This document shows positions 27,832-37,813 of a stretch of DNA of 64,000 nt, piece after piece. The notes beneath the pieces are model-generated. The model saw only the letters and a list, made by a program, of their open reading frames with translations. It was not told the origin of the DNA and made no database searches. Within the stretch, counting starts at the first letter, position 1, and each line of letters starts with the position of its first letter. The stretch is from Pseudomonas_T sp032052615. GTDB lineage: Bacteria; Pseudomonadota; Gammaproteobacteria; Pseudomonadales; Pseudomonadaceae. Both the position numbers and the translations under genes were made by a program. Location: contig DAMBWF010000002.1 in assembly GCA_032052615.1 (NCBI GenBank), positions 372,001 through 436,000 of the forward strand, in the 5' to 3' direction.

Positions 27832-29541
27832 ATGACCACTCTGCATGCCGACGAGGCCTTCCTCGGCCATTACCAGTTCACCCATGATCCGTTCGCGCCC
27901 CGCGTGCCGGGCTTCAAGTTCTTCCCCGCGCAGCGCAAGCCCGTGCTCGGCCAGTTGCATCACTTGGCCCGCTACAGCCAGTTGGTGCTGGTGGTCACGG
28001 GGCCGGAGGGCAGCGGCAAGACCCTGCTGCGTCAGGCGCTGGTGGCCAGCACCAACAAGCAGACAGTGCAGAGCGTGGTGGTGTCCGCTCGCAGTACCGC
28101 CGAGGCCGGCGGCCTGTTGCGGCAGGTGGCGCAGTACCTGAACATCGCCCAGGCGGACGTGCGTTCGATCCTGGCCCAGACCGAGCAACTGGCGCTCACC
28201 GGCCAAGAGGTCTATCTCCTGGTGGACGATGCCGAGGCGCTCGACGAGCCTTCCCTGCAAGCGCTGCTGACCCTGGCCGCGGGCAGCGCGGAAGGGCGCC
28301 CACACATCTTCCTGTTCGCCGATTCGTCGATCCAGCCCAGCCTAGAACGGCTATCCGACGGCGAGGAGCGTTTCCACGTTATCGAACTGCAGCCCTACAC
28401 CGAGGAAGAGACCCGGGACTACCTGGCCCAGCGTCTCGCCGGCGCCGGCCAGGGTATCGAGCTGCTGAGCGCGGAGCAGATCGCCGATATCCACCTGCAG
28501 TCGGAAGGCTGGCCGGGGGCGATCAACCAAGTCGCCCGGGAAAACATGATCGAGGCGATGCTGGCCGAGCGTGGCGCCGCTCGCCGCAAGGGGTTCGCCC
28601 TGCCGAAGAAACACCTGTTGGCCCTGGCCGTGGTGGCCGTGGGCGTGGGCGCTGCCTGGTTCATGCAAGAGCGCACCGGCGGCGACAAGGCCCCGGCGCC
28701 CACCACCGCGCAATTACCCCTGGGCCCATCCGCCCCGACCGCCGGGGCGCCCGATGCCGCCGTCCCGAGCGGCCAGCCGGCCGCCTCCGGTGGCAGCCAG
28801 CCGCTGCCCCTTCCCCAGGGGCAACCGGTGGTGCGCGAGCCCCTGGCTCAGGCCGCCGGCCAAGGCGAGCCGGAGGACCCGCCGGGCAGCGAACCACTGA
28901 GCAATGCCACGCCTCCGACCGTCACCACCATGGCACCGCCGGTGGGCGCGGTGGCCAGCGCGCCCCCGGCTCCGGCGCAGCCGGTCACCCCGGCGCCCGC
29001 GCCTGTCGCGACCCCCACGCCAGTGCCCGCCCCGAAACCGACCCCCGCGCCGACGCCCAGCACCGCCGCGGTCAAGTCGCCCGCTCCGGCCAGCGCCGCC
29101 AAGCCGGCCACGCCCGTGGCGCCGTCCGCGCCTGTAGCGGCGGCGTCCAAGCCCGCGCAGAACGCCGCCAAGCCGGCCGCTACGGCCAAGCCCAAGGAAA
29201 CCAAGCCGGTTCCGGCCGCCAGCGCGCCAGTCGCCAGCGCCGGGGGCGGTGCCGGAGGCGAGTGGTATCGTGCCCAGAGCGCCGGTAACTTCGCCTTGCA
29301 AATCCTCGGTACCCGTACCGAAAGCAGCGCCAAGGCCTTCGTCCAGCAGAACGGCGGCGAGTATCGCTACTTCAAGAAGATGCACCAGGGGCAGCCCCTC
29401 TTCGTGGTCACCTACGGCAACTTTGCCAGTCGCACCGCCGCCCAGGCAGCGGTCAAGGCGCTGCCGCCGAAGGTCCAGGCCGGCAAGCCATGGCCGCGTA
29501 CCTTCGGCAGCATCCAGCAGGACCTCGCCCAGTCCCGCTAA
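27832..29541 (+). CDS. DamX-like AAA/SPOR-domain cell division protein
   Basis: Membrane protein of 569 residues with an N-terminal ExeA-like ATPase domain (Walker A GPEGSGKT at 57-64, Walker B-like YLLVDDAEAL). One membrane segment (LLALAVVAVGVGAAWFM, about 260-276) is followed by a long Pro/Ala-rich periplasmic linker (about 290-470) and a C-terminal SPOR domain (about 480-565, starting GEWYRAQ). The SPOR domain targets the division septum. Full AAA domains are absent from E. coli DamX, so the Pseudomonas form is a fusion-like variant. It lies 10 bases after aroB. Confidence 0.88.
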   Translation: MTTLHADEAFLGHYQFTHDPFAPRVPGFKFFPAQRKPVLGQLHHLARYSQLVLVVTGPEGSGKTLLRQALVASTNKQTVQSVVVSARSTAEAGGLLRQVAQYLNIAQADVRSILAQTEQLALTGQEVYLLVDDAEALDEPSLQALLTLAAGSAEGRPHIFLFADSSIQPSLERLSDGEERFHVIELQPYTEEETRDYLAQRLAGAGQGIELLSAEQIADIHLQSEGWPGAINQVARENMIEAMLAERGAARRKGFALPKKHLLALAVVAVGVGAAWFMQERTGGDKAPAPTTAQLPLGPSAPTAGAPDAAVPSGQPAASGGSQPLPLPQGQPVVREPLAQAAGQGEPEDPPGSEPLSNATPPTVTTMAPPVGAVASAPPAPAQPVTPAPAPVATPTPVPAPKPTPAPTPSTAAVKSPAPASAAKPATPVAPSAPVAAASKPAQNAAKPAATAKPKETKPVPAASAPVASAGGGAGGEWYRAQSAGNFALQILGTRTESSAKAFVQQNGGEYRYFKKMHQGQPLFVVTYGNFASRTAAQAAVKALPPKVQAGKPWPRTFGSIQQDLAQSR

Positions 29542-29557
29542 GGCTGGCGCGGGTGAT

Positions 29558-29595
29558 GACTCGCTGGTCGCTAGCATGACCAGCGAGTCCTATCC
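29558..29595 (+). terminator. Inverted repeat / terminator after damX-like gene
   Basis: The perfect 12-base arms GACTCGCTGGTC and GACCAGCGAGTC are separated by 8 bases and followed by a pyrimidine-rich stretch (CTATCCTTCC). It starts 16 bases after the stop and is a good candidate end for the pil-aro-damX transcript. Confidence 0.7.
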
Positions 29596-29638
29596 TTCCA
29601 TTTAGCGACATTAAATTTCATAGGTACGTCACGTAAAT

Positions 29639-29668
29639 TTGTGGCGTGTCCCTTTCGCTATGTACAAT
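29639..29668 (+). promoter_or_regulatory. Probable sigma-70 promoter of gltBD
   Basis: TTGTGG (29639-29644) and TACAAT (29663-29668) are separated by 18 bases and leave a leader of about 100 bases before gltB. A small hairpin CTTTGC/GCAAAG follows in the leader. Pattern match only. Confidence 0.55.
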
Positions 29669-29771
29669 GGCCTCCCTTTGCCTGCGCAAAGCTGGCGCTA
29701 CGTCCTGCGCGTACGGTAAGTCTATGAATTAAAAAGTATTCGCCTAAAAGGCAGTCTGGTGAGAGCTCCCT

Positions 29772-32700
29772 ATGAAAGCAGGTCTATACCATCCTGATGA
29801 GTTCAAGGATAACTGCGGCTTCGGTCTGATCGCTCACATGCGGGGTGAGGCAAGCCACCATCTGCTGAAGACCGCCATCGAGGCCCTGACCTGCATGACC
29901 CACCGCGGCGGCATCAATGCCGATGGCAAGACCGGGGATGGGTGCGGCCTGCTAATGCAGAAGCCCGATGCGTTCCTGCGGGCGGTAGCCCAGGAGCGGT
30001 TCTCCAGGGCGTTGCCCGCCCAGTACGCGGTGGGCATGGTGTTCTTCAACCAGGACCCGGAACGGGCCGAGCGCGCCCGGGCCAACATGGACCGGGAGAT
30101 TCTCGCCGCCGGTCTCGACCTGATCGGCTGGCGCCCGGTGCCCATCGACACTTCGGTGCTCGGCCAGCTCGCCCTGGATCGCCTGCCGCGCATCGAGCAA
30201 GTGTTCATCGGCGGAGAGGGGCTGAGCGACCAGCAGTTCGCGGTCAAGCTGTTCAGTGCCCGTCGTCGCTCGTCCGTGGCCAACGCCGAGGACACCGACC
30301 ACTACATCTGCAGTTTTTCCCACAAGACCATCATCTATAAAGGCCTGATGATGCCGGCGGATCTCGCCGCCTTCTATCCGGACCTGGGCGACCCGCGCCT
30401 GGAAACCGCCATCTGCGTCTTTCACCAGCGCTTCTCCACCAACACCCTGCCGAAATGGCCGCTGGCGCAGCCGTTCCGCTTCCTCGCCCACAATGGCGAG
30501 ATCAACACCATCACCGGCAACCGCAACTGGGCCCAGGCGCGCCGTGGCAAGTTCGCCAACGAACTGCTGCCGGACCTGGATGAGCTCGGCCCGCTGGTGA
30601 ACCGCGTCGGCTCCGACTCGTCGAGCATGGACAACATGCTCGAACTCATGGTTACCGGCGGCATCGACCTGTTCCGCGGGCTGCGCATGATCATCCCGCC
30701 GGCCTGGCAGAACGTCGAGACCATGGATGCCGACCTGCGCGGCTTCTACGAATACAACTCCATGCACATGGAGCCCTGGGACGGCCCGGCCGGCGTGGTC
30801 CTGACCGACGGCCGCCACGCCGTCTGCCTGCTGGACCGCAATGGCCTGCGCCCGGCGCGCTGGGTGACCACCCGGAACGGCTACATCACCCTGGCGTCGG
30901 AGATCGGCGTGTGGGACTACACCCCGGAAGATGTCATCGCCAAGGGTCGCGTCGGCCCGGGGCAGATCCTCGCCGTGGACACCGAGACCGGCCAGGTGCT
31001 GACCTCCGACGACATCGACAGCCGCCTCAAGTCGCGCCACCCCTACAAGCAGTGGCTGCGCAAGAACGCCCTGCGCATCCGCGCCACCATGGACGACGAC
31101 CATGGCGTGGCCAGCTACGACGGCGAGCAGCTCCGGCAGTACATGAAGATGTTCCAAGTCACCTATGAGGAGCGCGACCAGGTGCTGCGCCCCTTGGGCG
31201 AACAGGGCCAGGAAGCGGTGGGCTCCATGGGCGACGACACCCCCATGGCGGTGCTGTCGCGGCGGGTGCGCTCGCCCTACGACTACTTCCGCCAGCAGTT
31301 CGCCCAGGTCACCAACCCGCCCATCGACCCGCTGCGCGAAGCCATCGTCATGTCCCTGGAGACCTGCCTGGGCGCCGAGCGCAACGTCTTCGAGGAAACC
31401 GCCGACCACGCCAACCGGGCGATCCTCAGCACCCCGGTGGTGTCGCCGGCGAAATGGCGGACGATCATGAACCTCGAACGGCCCGGCTTCGAGCGTCAGG
31501 TCATCGACCTCAACTACGACGAAGCCCTCGGCCTCGAAGCGGCGGTGCGCGGGATCGCCGACCAGGCGGAGGCGGCGGTGCGCGGCGGCAAGGTATTGTT
31601 GGTCCTCACCGACCGCGCCATCGCCCCCGGCAAGCTGCCGGCCCACGCGGCCCTGGCCGTCGGCGCGGTGCACCACCGGCTGGTGGAAAAGGGCTTGCGC
31701 TGCGACTGCAACATCCTGGTGGAGACCGCCACCACCCGCGATCCGCACCATTTCGCGGTGCTGCTGGGCTTCGGCGCCACCGCCATCTACCCGTACCTCG
31801 CCTACGAGGTGCTGGCCGACCTGATCCGCACCGGCGAGGTACTGGGCGACCTCTACGAGGTGTTCAAGCACTACCGCAAGGGCATCACCAAGGGCCTGCT
31901 GAAAATCCTCTCGAAGATGGGCATCTCCACCATCGCGTCCTACCGGGGCGCCCAGTTGTTCGAGGCGGTGGGCCTGTCGGAAGAGGTGGTCGGCCTGAGT
32001 TTCCGCGGCGTCGCCAGCCGGCTCAAGGGCGCGCGCTTCGTCGACCTGGAGGGCGAGCAGAAGCTGCTGGCCTTCGAGGCCTGGAACAACCGCAAGCCGA
32101 TCCAGCAGGGCGGCCTGCTCAAGTTCGTCTACGGCGGTGAGTACCACGCCTACAACCCGGACGTGGTGAACACCCTGCAAGCCGCCGTGCAGCAGGGCAG
32201 CTACGAGAAATTCAAGGAATATACCGCCCTGGTGGATACCCGCCCGGTGTCGATGTTGCGCGACCTGCTCAAGCTGAGGACCGCCCCCCAGCCGCTGCCA
32301 TTGAGCGAAGTGGAACCCCTGGAGGCGATCTTCAAGCGCTTCGACGCCGCCGGCATTTCCCTCGGTGCGTTGTCGCCGGAAGCCCACGAGGCCCTGGCCG
32401 AGGCCATGAACCGCCTGGGCGGGCGCTCCAACTCCGGCGAGGGCGGCGAGGACCCGGCGCGTTACGGCACGTCGAAGAGTTCGAAGATCAAGCAGGTGGC
32501 CACCGGCCGCTTTGGTGTCACCCCGGAATACTTGGTCAACGCCGAGGTGCTGCAGATCAAGGTGGCCCAGGGCGCCAAGCCCGGCGAGGGTGGCCAGTTG
32601 CCCGGCGGCAAGGTCAATGGCCTGATCGCCCGGCTGCGTTACGCGGTGCCCGGGGTCACCCTGATCTCGCCGCCGCCACACCATGACATCTACTCCATCG

Positions 32701-34217
32701 AGGACTTGGCGCAACTGATCTATGACCTCAAGCAGGTCAACCCGCAGGCCCTGGTGTCGGTGAAGCTGGTGGCGGAAGCCGGCGTGGGCACCATCGCCGC
32801 CGGCGTGGCCAAGGCTTACGCCGACCTCATCACCATTTCCGGCTACGACGGCGGTACCGGCGCCTCGCCGCTCACCTCCATCAAATATGCCGGCGCGCCC
32901 TGGGAGCTGGGCCTGGCCGAAACCCACCAGACCCTGCGCGGCAACGACCTGCGCGGCAAGGTCCGGGTGCAGACCGACGGCGGCCTGAAAACCGGCCTGG
33001 ACGTGGTCAAGGCCGCCATCCTCGGCGCCGAGAGCTTCGGCTTCGGCACCGCGCCGATGATCGCCCTGGGCTGCAAGTACCTGCGCATCTGCCACCTGAA
33101 CAACTGCGCCACCGGCGTGGCCACCCAGAACGACAAGCTGCGCAAGGATCACTTCATCGGTACGGTGGAGATGGTCATGAATTTCTTCACCTACATCGCC
33201 GAGGAAACCCGCGAGTGGCTGGCCCGCCTCGGCGTGCGCAGCCTGGGCGAGCTGATCGGCCGCACCGACCTGCTGGAGCTGTTGCCCGGCGAGACCGACA
33301 AGCAGGCCCACCTGGACCTCTCGCCGCTGCTGGGCAGCCCGCTGGTCCCGGCGGATAAGCCGCAATTCTGCCAGGTGGAGAAGAACCCGCCCTTCGACCC
33401 CGGCCTGCTGGCCGAGAAAATGGTGGCGCTGGCTCGCCCGGCCATCGCCGACGCCTGCGGCGCCGAGTTCGCACTGGACATCTGCAACTGCGACCGCTCC
33501 ATCGGCGCCCGGGTCTCCGGCGAGATCGCCCGGCGGCATGGCAACCAAGGCATGGCCCACGCGCCCATCACCTTCCGCTTCAAGGGCACCGCCGGGCAGA
33601 GCTTCGGCGTGTGGAACGCCGGCGGTCTCCACCTCTACCTGGAGGGCGACGCCAACGACTACGTGGGCAAGGGCATGACCGGGGGCCGGGTGGTGATCAC
33701 GCCGCCGGCGGGCAGCCCGTTCCGCACCCAGGACACCGCCATCGTCGGCAACACCTGCTTGTACGGCGCCACCGGCGGCACCCTGTACGCCGCCGGTACC
33801 GCCGGCGAGCGCTTCGCGGTGCGCAACTCCGGCGCCCACGCGGTGGTGGAAGGTACTGGCGACCACTGTTGCGAATATATGACCGGCGGCTTCGTCTGCG
33901 TGCTGGGCAAGACCGGCTACAACTTCGGCTCGGGCATGACTGGCGGCTTCGCCTACGTTCTCGACCTGGATAACAGCTTCGTCGACCGGGTGAACCACGA
34001 ACTGGTGGAAATCCAGCGCATCAGCAACGAGGCCATGGAGTCCTACCGCAGCCACCTGGAGCGCGTGCTCGCCGAGTACGTCCAGGAGACCGGCAGCGAC
34101 TGGGGCCGCACCCTCTGGGAGAACCTGGACGACTACGTGCGCCGCTTCTGGCTGGTCAAGCCGAAGGCCGCGAACCTCGCGTCGCTGCTGACCAGCATCC
34201 GGGCCAACCCGCAATAG
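29772..34217 (+). CDS. gltB: Glutamate synthase large (alpha) subunit
   Basis: NADPH-GOGAT large subunit, which makes glutamate from glutamine and 2-oxoglutarate. The 1481-residue protein has a class II amidotransferase domain whose nucleophile is Cys15 in the NCGFGLIA motif, exposed after removal of a short propeptide. A central domain follows, then an FMN-binding synthase domain (GGRSNSGEGGEDPARY) with a 3Fe-4S motif (CKYLRICHLNNC), and a C-terminal beta-helix (GXXG repeats, about 1250-1450). gltD follows after 75 bases. Confidence 0.98.
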   Translation: MKAGLYHPDEFKDNCGFGLIAHMRGEASHHLLKTAIEALTCMTHRGGINADGKTGDGCGLLMQKPDAFLRAVAQERFSRALPAQYAVGMVFFNQDPERAERARANMDREILAAGLDLIGWRPVPIDTSVLGQLALDRLPRIEQVFIGGEGLSDQQFAVKLFSARRRSSVANAEDTDHYICSFSHKTIIYKGLMMPADLAAFYPDLGDPRLETAICVFHQRFSTNTLPKWPLAQPFRFLAHNGEINTITGNRNWAQARRGKFANELLPDLDELGPLVNRVGSDSSSMDNMLELMVTGGIDLFRGLRMIIPPAWQNVETMDADLRGFYEYNSMHMEPWDGPAGVVLTDGRHAVCLLDRNGLRPARWVTTRNGYITLASEIGVWDYTPEDVIAKGRVGPGQILAVDTETGQVLTSDDIDSRLKSRHPYKQWLRKNALRIRATMDDDHGVASYDGEQLRQYMKMFQVTYEERDQVLRPLGEQGQEAVGSMGDDTPMAVLSRRVRSPYDYFRQQFAQVTNPPIDPLREAIVMSLETCLGAERNVFEETADHANRAILSTPVVSPAKWRTIMNLERPGFERQVIDLNYDEALGLEAAVRGIADQAEAAVRGGKVLLVLTDRAIAPGKLPAHAALAVGAVHHRLVEKGLRCDCNILVETATTRDPHHFAVLLGFGATAIYPYLAYEVLADLIRTGEVLGDLYEVFKHYRKGITKGLLKILSKMGISTIASYRGAQLFEAVGLSEEVVGLSFRGVASRLKGARFVDLEGEQKLLAFEAWNNRKPIQQGGLLKFVYGGEYHAYNPDVVNTLQAAVQQGSYEKFKEYTALVDTRPVSMLRDLLKLRTAPQPLPLSEVEPLEAIFKRFDAAGISLGALSPEAHEALAEAMNRLGGRSNSGEGGEDPARYGTSKSSKIKQVATGRFGVTPEYLVNAEVLQIKVAQGAKPGEGGQLPGGKVNGLIARLRYAVPGVTLISPPPHHDIYSIEDLAQLIYDLKQVNPQALVSVKLVAEAGVGTIAAGVAKAYADLITISGYDGGTGASPLTSIKYAGAPWELGLAETHQTLRGNDLRGKVRVQTDGGLKTGLDVVKAAILGAESFGFGTAPMIALGCKYLRICHLNNCATGVATQNDKLRKDHFIGTVEMVMNFFTYIAEETREWLARLGVRSLGELIGRTDLLELLPGETDKQAHLDLSPLLGSPLVPADKPQFCQVEKNPPFDPGLLAEKMVALARPAIADACGAEFALDICNCDRSIGARVSGEIARRHGNQGMAHAPITFRFKGTAGQSFGVWNAGGLHLYLEGDANDYVGKGMTGGRVVITPPAGSPFRTQDTAIVGNTCLYGATGGTLYAAGTAGERFAVRNSGAHAVVEGTGDHCCEYMTGGFVCVLGKTGYNFGSGMTGGFAYVLDLDNSFVDRVNHELVEIQRISNEAMESYRSHLERVLAEYVQETGSDWGRTLWENLDDYVRRFWLVKPKAANLASLLTSIRANPQ

Positions 34218-34292
34218 AACGCGCGGCCCGCGCCGCACACCGAGATTGTCTCGCAGCCGCAGGCGGGGGCTTGCCGCTGCTGGAGGTTTGAA

Positions 34293-35711
34293 ATGACCGA
34301 ACGCCTGAACAACGACTTCCAGTTCATCGACGTGGGCCGCAAGGACCCGAAGAAAAAGCTGCTGCGCCAGCGCAAGCGCGAATTCGTCGAGATCCACGAC
34401 CTGTTCAAGCCGCAGCAGGCCTCGGAGCAGGCCCACCGCTGCCTGGGCTGCGGCAACCCGTACTGTGAGTGGAAGTGCCCGGTGCACAACTTCATCCCCA
34501 ACTGGCTGAAGCTGGTCGCCGAAGGCAACATCCTCGCCGCCGCCGAGCTGTCCCACCAGACCAACACCCTGCCGGAAGTCTGCGGCCGAGTGTGTCCTCA
34601 GGACCGCCTGTGCGAGGGCGCCTGCACCCTCAACGACGGCTTCGGCGCGGTGACCATCGGCTCGGTGGAGAAGTACATCGCCGACACCGCCTTCGCCATG
34701 GGCTGGCGGCCGGACCTGTCCCACGTCAAGCCCACCGGCAAGCGGGTCGCGGTGATCGGCGCCGGCCCGGCGGGCCTGGGCTGCGCCGACGTGCTGGCGC
34801 GCAACGGCGTGACCCCGGTGGTGTTCGACCGCAACCCGGAGATCGGCGGCCTGCTGACCTTCGGCATCCCCGAGTTCAAGCTGGAGAAGACCGTCATGAG
34901 CCGGCGCCGCGAGGTGTTCGCCGGCATGGGCATCGAGTTCCGCTTGAACACCGAGATCGGCAGGGACGTGAGCATGGAGCAATTGCTCGCCGAGTACGAC
35001 GCGGTGTTCATGGGCATGGGCACCTACACCTACATGCAGGGCGGCTTTCCCGGCGAGGACCTGCCGGGGGTGCACGACGCCCTGGACTTTCTCATCGCCA
35101 ACGTCAACCGCAACCTCGGCTTCGAGAAATCCCCCGAGGATTTCATCGACATGAAGGGCAAGAAGGTGGTGGTACTGGGCGGCGGCGATACCGCCATGGA
35201 CTGCAACCGGACCTCGATCCGCCAGGGCGCCAAGAGTGTCACCTGCGCCTACCGGCGCGACGAGGAAAACATGCCGGGCTCGCGCAAGGAAGTGAAGAAC
35301 GCCAAGGAGGAGGGGGTGAAGTTCCTCTTCAACCGCCAACCCATCGCCATCGTCGGCGACGGCCGGGTGGAAGGCGTGAAGGTGGTGGAGACCCGCCTGG
35401 GCGAGCCCGACGCCCGGGGCCGGCGCAGCCCCGAGCCGATCCCCGGTTCCGAGGAAATTCTTCCGGCCGATGCCGTGGTGATCGCCTTCGGGTTCCGCCC
35501 CAGCCCGGCGCCCTGGTTCGAGCAGCACGCCGTGGCCATCGACGGCCAGGGCCGCGTGGTGGCCCCGGCCGACGGCCCGTTCAAGCACCAGACCGGCAAC
35601 CCGAAGATCTTCGCCGGCGGCGACATGGTGCGTGGCTCCGACCTGGTGGTGACGGCCATCTTCGAGGGCCGCAACGCCGCCGAGGGCATCCTCGACTACC
35701 TGGGTGTCTGA
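34293..35711 (+). CDS. gltD: Glutamate synthase small (beta) subunit
   Basis: FAD- and NADPH-dependent electron-input subunit for GltB. The 472-residue protein carries an N-terminal 4Fe-4S cysteine region (CLGCGNPYCEWKCPVH), the FAD-binding VIGAGPAGLGCADVL and the NADPH-binding VVLGGGDTAMDC. A second FAD segment (KIFAGGDMVRG) lies near the C-terminus. Confidence 0.97.
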   Translation: MTERLNNDFQFIDVGRKDPKKKLLRQRKREFVEIHDLFKPQQASEQAHRCLGCGNPYCEWKCPVHNFIPNWLKLVAEGNILAAAELSHQTNTLPEVCGRVCPQDRLCEGACTLNDGFGAVTIGSVEKYIADTAFAMGWRPDLSHVKPTGKRVAVIGAGPAGLGCADVLARNGVTPVVFDRNPEIGGLLTFGIPEFKLEKTVMSRRREVFAGMGIEFRLNTEIGRDVSMEQLLAEYDAVFMGMGTYTYMQGGFPGEDLPGVHDALDFLIANVNRNLGFEKSPEDFIDMKGKKVVVLGGGDTAMDCNRTSIRQGAKSVTCAYRRDEENMPGSRKEVKNAKEEGVKFLFNRQPIAIVGDGRVEGVKVVETRLGEPDARGRRSPEPIPGSEEILPADAVVIAFGFRPSPAPWFEQHAVAIDGQGRVVAPADGPFKHQTGNPKIFAGGDMVRGSDLVVTAIFEGRNAAEGILDYLGV

Positions 35712-36352
35712 CGGCCGGCCGGGCGCTTCGGGTCCCCGGCGACAGCCCGGCCTGGGTCAAGTCGCGGTGCCGGGCGCCGGCTCCTCGGCGCGCCGGTGTC
35801 CGCCGTGCGTGCCGTGATCCACGTTGCTCACTTCGCGGCTGTACGGTCTCATCCCTCTGGTCGAAAGCGATCAGGCTGGCGCGCACCGAGGCCAGGGCAC
35901 CCCTTCACGCCAGGCTGCGACCGCGGCCCGGCTTTTCGTCCTTCTCTGACAGGCTGGCTCCTGGGGCGATGCCGCCCTTGGCCGATCCGGGCGCTCCCAA
36001 GACCCGTGCCTCATGCCTGCGTGCCCTCGGCAGCACCTCCGGATCAACGCCGTTCGCTGTCCGACTGGCCCGGGAAGCGGGCGGCCGACCGGACAGCGCG
36101 CCGGCCCATGGCGGCGCGGCGATCATCAGGAAGAGGATGATGTTCACGCGTCAGCGGCTCGCTGGCGTGCGTTTCAACCGCGTCGTCTCCGGACCGCTGC
36201 CTCGCGGGTTTCAGGCACGGCGACCCAGCGGGTAAGGCCGCGCAACCGCGCCGCCTTCTCGTCGTCCAGGGAAGGTGGGTCTGCCTCGCTCATTGGTCTT
36301 CAGCCAGGCCGGTAGCCACTTCCCAAGGACGGCCTCCGGCCCATGCCCGGGT
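35712..36352. other. 641-base stretch without recognisable gene
   Basis: No frame here has convincing protein sequence or a sensible start. The short open frames are Arg/Pro-rich shadows of GC-rich DNA. The only structure seen is an inverted repeat just after gltD (GGCCGGGC at 35717-35724, GCCCGGCC at 35745-35752) without a T-run. In P. aeruginosa hemE follows gltD, so this stretch and the next two genes look like an insertion. It may hold remnants too decayed to read. Confidence 0.6.
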
Positions 36353-37729
36353 TCAGGCCGGGTCGAGCCGGATCGAGGGGCCAGGATGGCCCGGCGGCAG
36401 GCGGTCGCCCCGGCCGAACAGCTTGTGGCGCAGGGTGCCCTCGGCGTAGGCGGCGCGGTAGCGGCCCCGGCGTTGCAGCGTGGGTACCACATGGTCCACC
36501 ACCGCCCGCAGGTCGTCCGGCGCCACCCCGTAGGTGAGGTTGAAGCCGTCGATGCCGGTGGCATCCAGCCACGCCTCCAGTTGGTCCGCCACCGTCTCGG
36601 GCGTGCCGCTCAGCACCGGGCCACGGCCGCCGAGGCCGACGAAGCCGGCCGCCTCGCGCACCGTCCAGCGGCGGCTCGGGTCGGCGGTGGTGAAAGCCGC
36701 CAGGGCGGTGCGCCCGGCGTCGTTCTCTAGGTACTCCAAGGGCGCGTCGAGGTCGTAGGTGGAGAAGTCGATTCCGGTCCAACCCGACAGCAAGGCCAGG
36801 GCGGCTTCGGTGTCGACGTAGCCCCGGTACTCGTCGAGCCGCGCGGCGGCGGCCTCGGCGCTGTCGGCGACGATGGGCAGGGCCTGGGCATAGATCAGCA
36901 CGTCCTCGGGGTGCCGCCCGGCATCCGCCACCGCCTGGCGGATACTGTCCACGTAGCGGCGCAGGGCGGTCTGGCTGGGGGCGCTGACGAACACGCATTC
37001 GGCGTGGCGGGCGGCGAACGCCTGGCCGCTGGCCGAGGCGCCGGCCTGGAACAATACCGGCGTGCGCTGCGGCGAGGGTTCGCAGAGGTGGATGCCGGGC
37101 ACCCTGAAGTGCTCGCCGGCGTGGCGGATCGGGTGCACCCGGGCCGGGTCGCTGTAGCGTCCGCCGGCGCGGTCGTGGAGCACCGCGCCGTCCTCCCAGC
37201 TCTTCTCCCAGAGCTTGTAGAGCACCTCCAGGTACTCCTCCGCCAGCGCGTAGCGCGCGTCGTGGCCGGGCTGGCGCGCCAGGCCGAGGTTGCGCGCGGC
37301 GCTGTCCAAGTAACCGGTGACGATGTTCCAGCCGACCCGTCCCTTGCTCAGGTGATCGAGGGTCGACATGCGCCGGGCGAAGGGGTACGGGTGCTCGTAG
37401 GTCAGGGAGAACGTGATGCCGAAGCCCAGGTGCCGGGTCGCGGCGGCCATGGCCGGGACGATCAGCAGCGGGTCGTTGGTCGGCACCTGCACGCCGCCTC
37501 GCAGGGCGGCTTCGGGGCTGCCCTGATAGACGTCGTAGACGCCCATTACGTCGGCGATGAAGAGGCTGTCGAACAGCCCGCGCTCCAGCAGGCGGGCCAG
37601 TTCGGTCCAGTGCTCCAGGTCGGTGTAGCGGGTGGAGCGGTCGCGGGGGTGGCGCCACAGTCCGGGGGACTGGTGGCTGGCGGCGTTCAGGGTGAAGGCA
37701 TTGAAGCGGATCGGTCGGGGCGAGCCCAT
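36353..37729 (-). CDS. LLM-class flavin-dependent monooxygenase (NtaA/SnaA/DszA type)
   Basis: Probable two-component FMNH2-dependent monooxygenase of 458 residues, belonging to the bacterial-luciferase-like group. That group includes nitrilotriacetate, dibenzothiophene-sulfone and related sulfur-compound oxygenases. The family segments include FNAFTLN near the N-terminus, TFSLTYEHPYPFARRMSTLD, GRVGWNIVTGY, and PVLFQAGASASGQAFAA. No flavin reductase gene is next to it. The neighbouring ABC binding protein of sulfonate type suggests use of an organosulfur compound as sulfur source. Substrate unknown. Confidence 0.85.
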   Translation of the reverse strand: MGSPRPIRFNAFTLNAASHQSPGLWRHPRDRSTRYTDLEHWTELARLLERGLFDSLFIADVMGVYDVYQGSPEAALRGGVQVPTNDPLLIVPAMAAATRHLGFGITFSLTYEHPYPFARRMSTLDHLSKGRVGWNIVTGYLDSAARNLGLARQPGHDARYALAEEYLEVLYKLWEKSWEDGAVLHDRAGGRYSDPARVHPIRHAGEHFRVPGIHLCEPSPQRTPVLFQAGASASGQAFAARHAECVFVSAPSQTALRRYVDSIRQAVADAGRHPEDVLIYAQALPIVADSAEAAAARLDEYRGYVDTEAALALLSGWTGIDFSTYDLDAPLEYLENDAGRTALAAFTTADPSRRWTVREAAGFVGLGGRGPVLSGTPETVADQLEAWLDATGIDGFNLTYGVAPDDLRAVVDHVVPTLQRRGRYRAAYAEGTLRHKLFGRGDRLPPGHPGPSIRLDPA

Positions 37730-37813
37730 GGAGCAGTCTCCTGGCGTTATGGCCTCGGAAGCGCCGGCAGCCTGCCGGCGCGGCGAAGGGCCGCTCGTGG
37801 CAGCCTGCGGGCG

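Noticed and set aside
29952..35588. 1878-codon open frame antisense to gltB and gltD
   Set aside because: It has low-complexity His/Gly/Val-rich composition typical of the complement of GC-rich coding DNA, and gltB/gltD on the other strand are certain.
35581..36147. Small frames in the gltD to monooxygenase gap
   Set aside because: Arg/Pro-rich translations with no start context or family features. Treated as non-coding.
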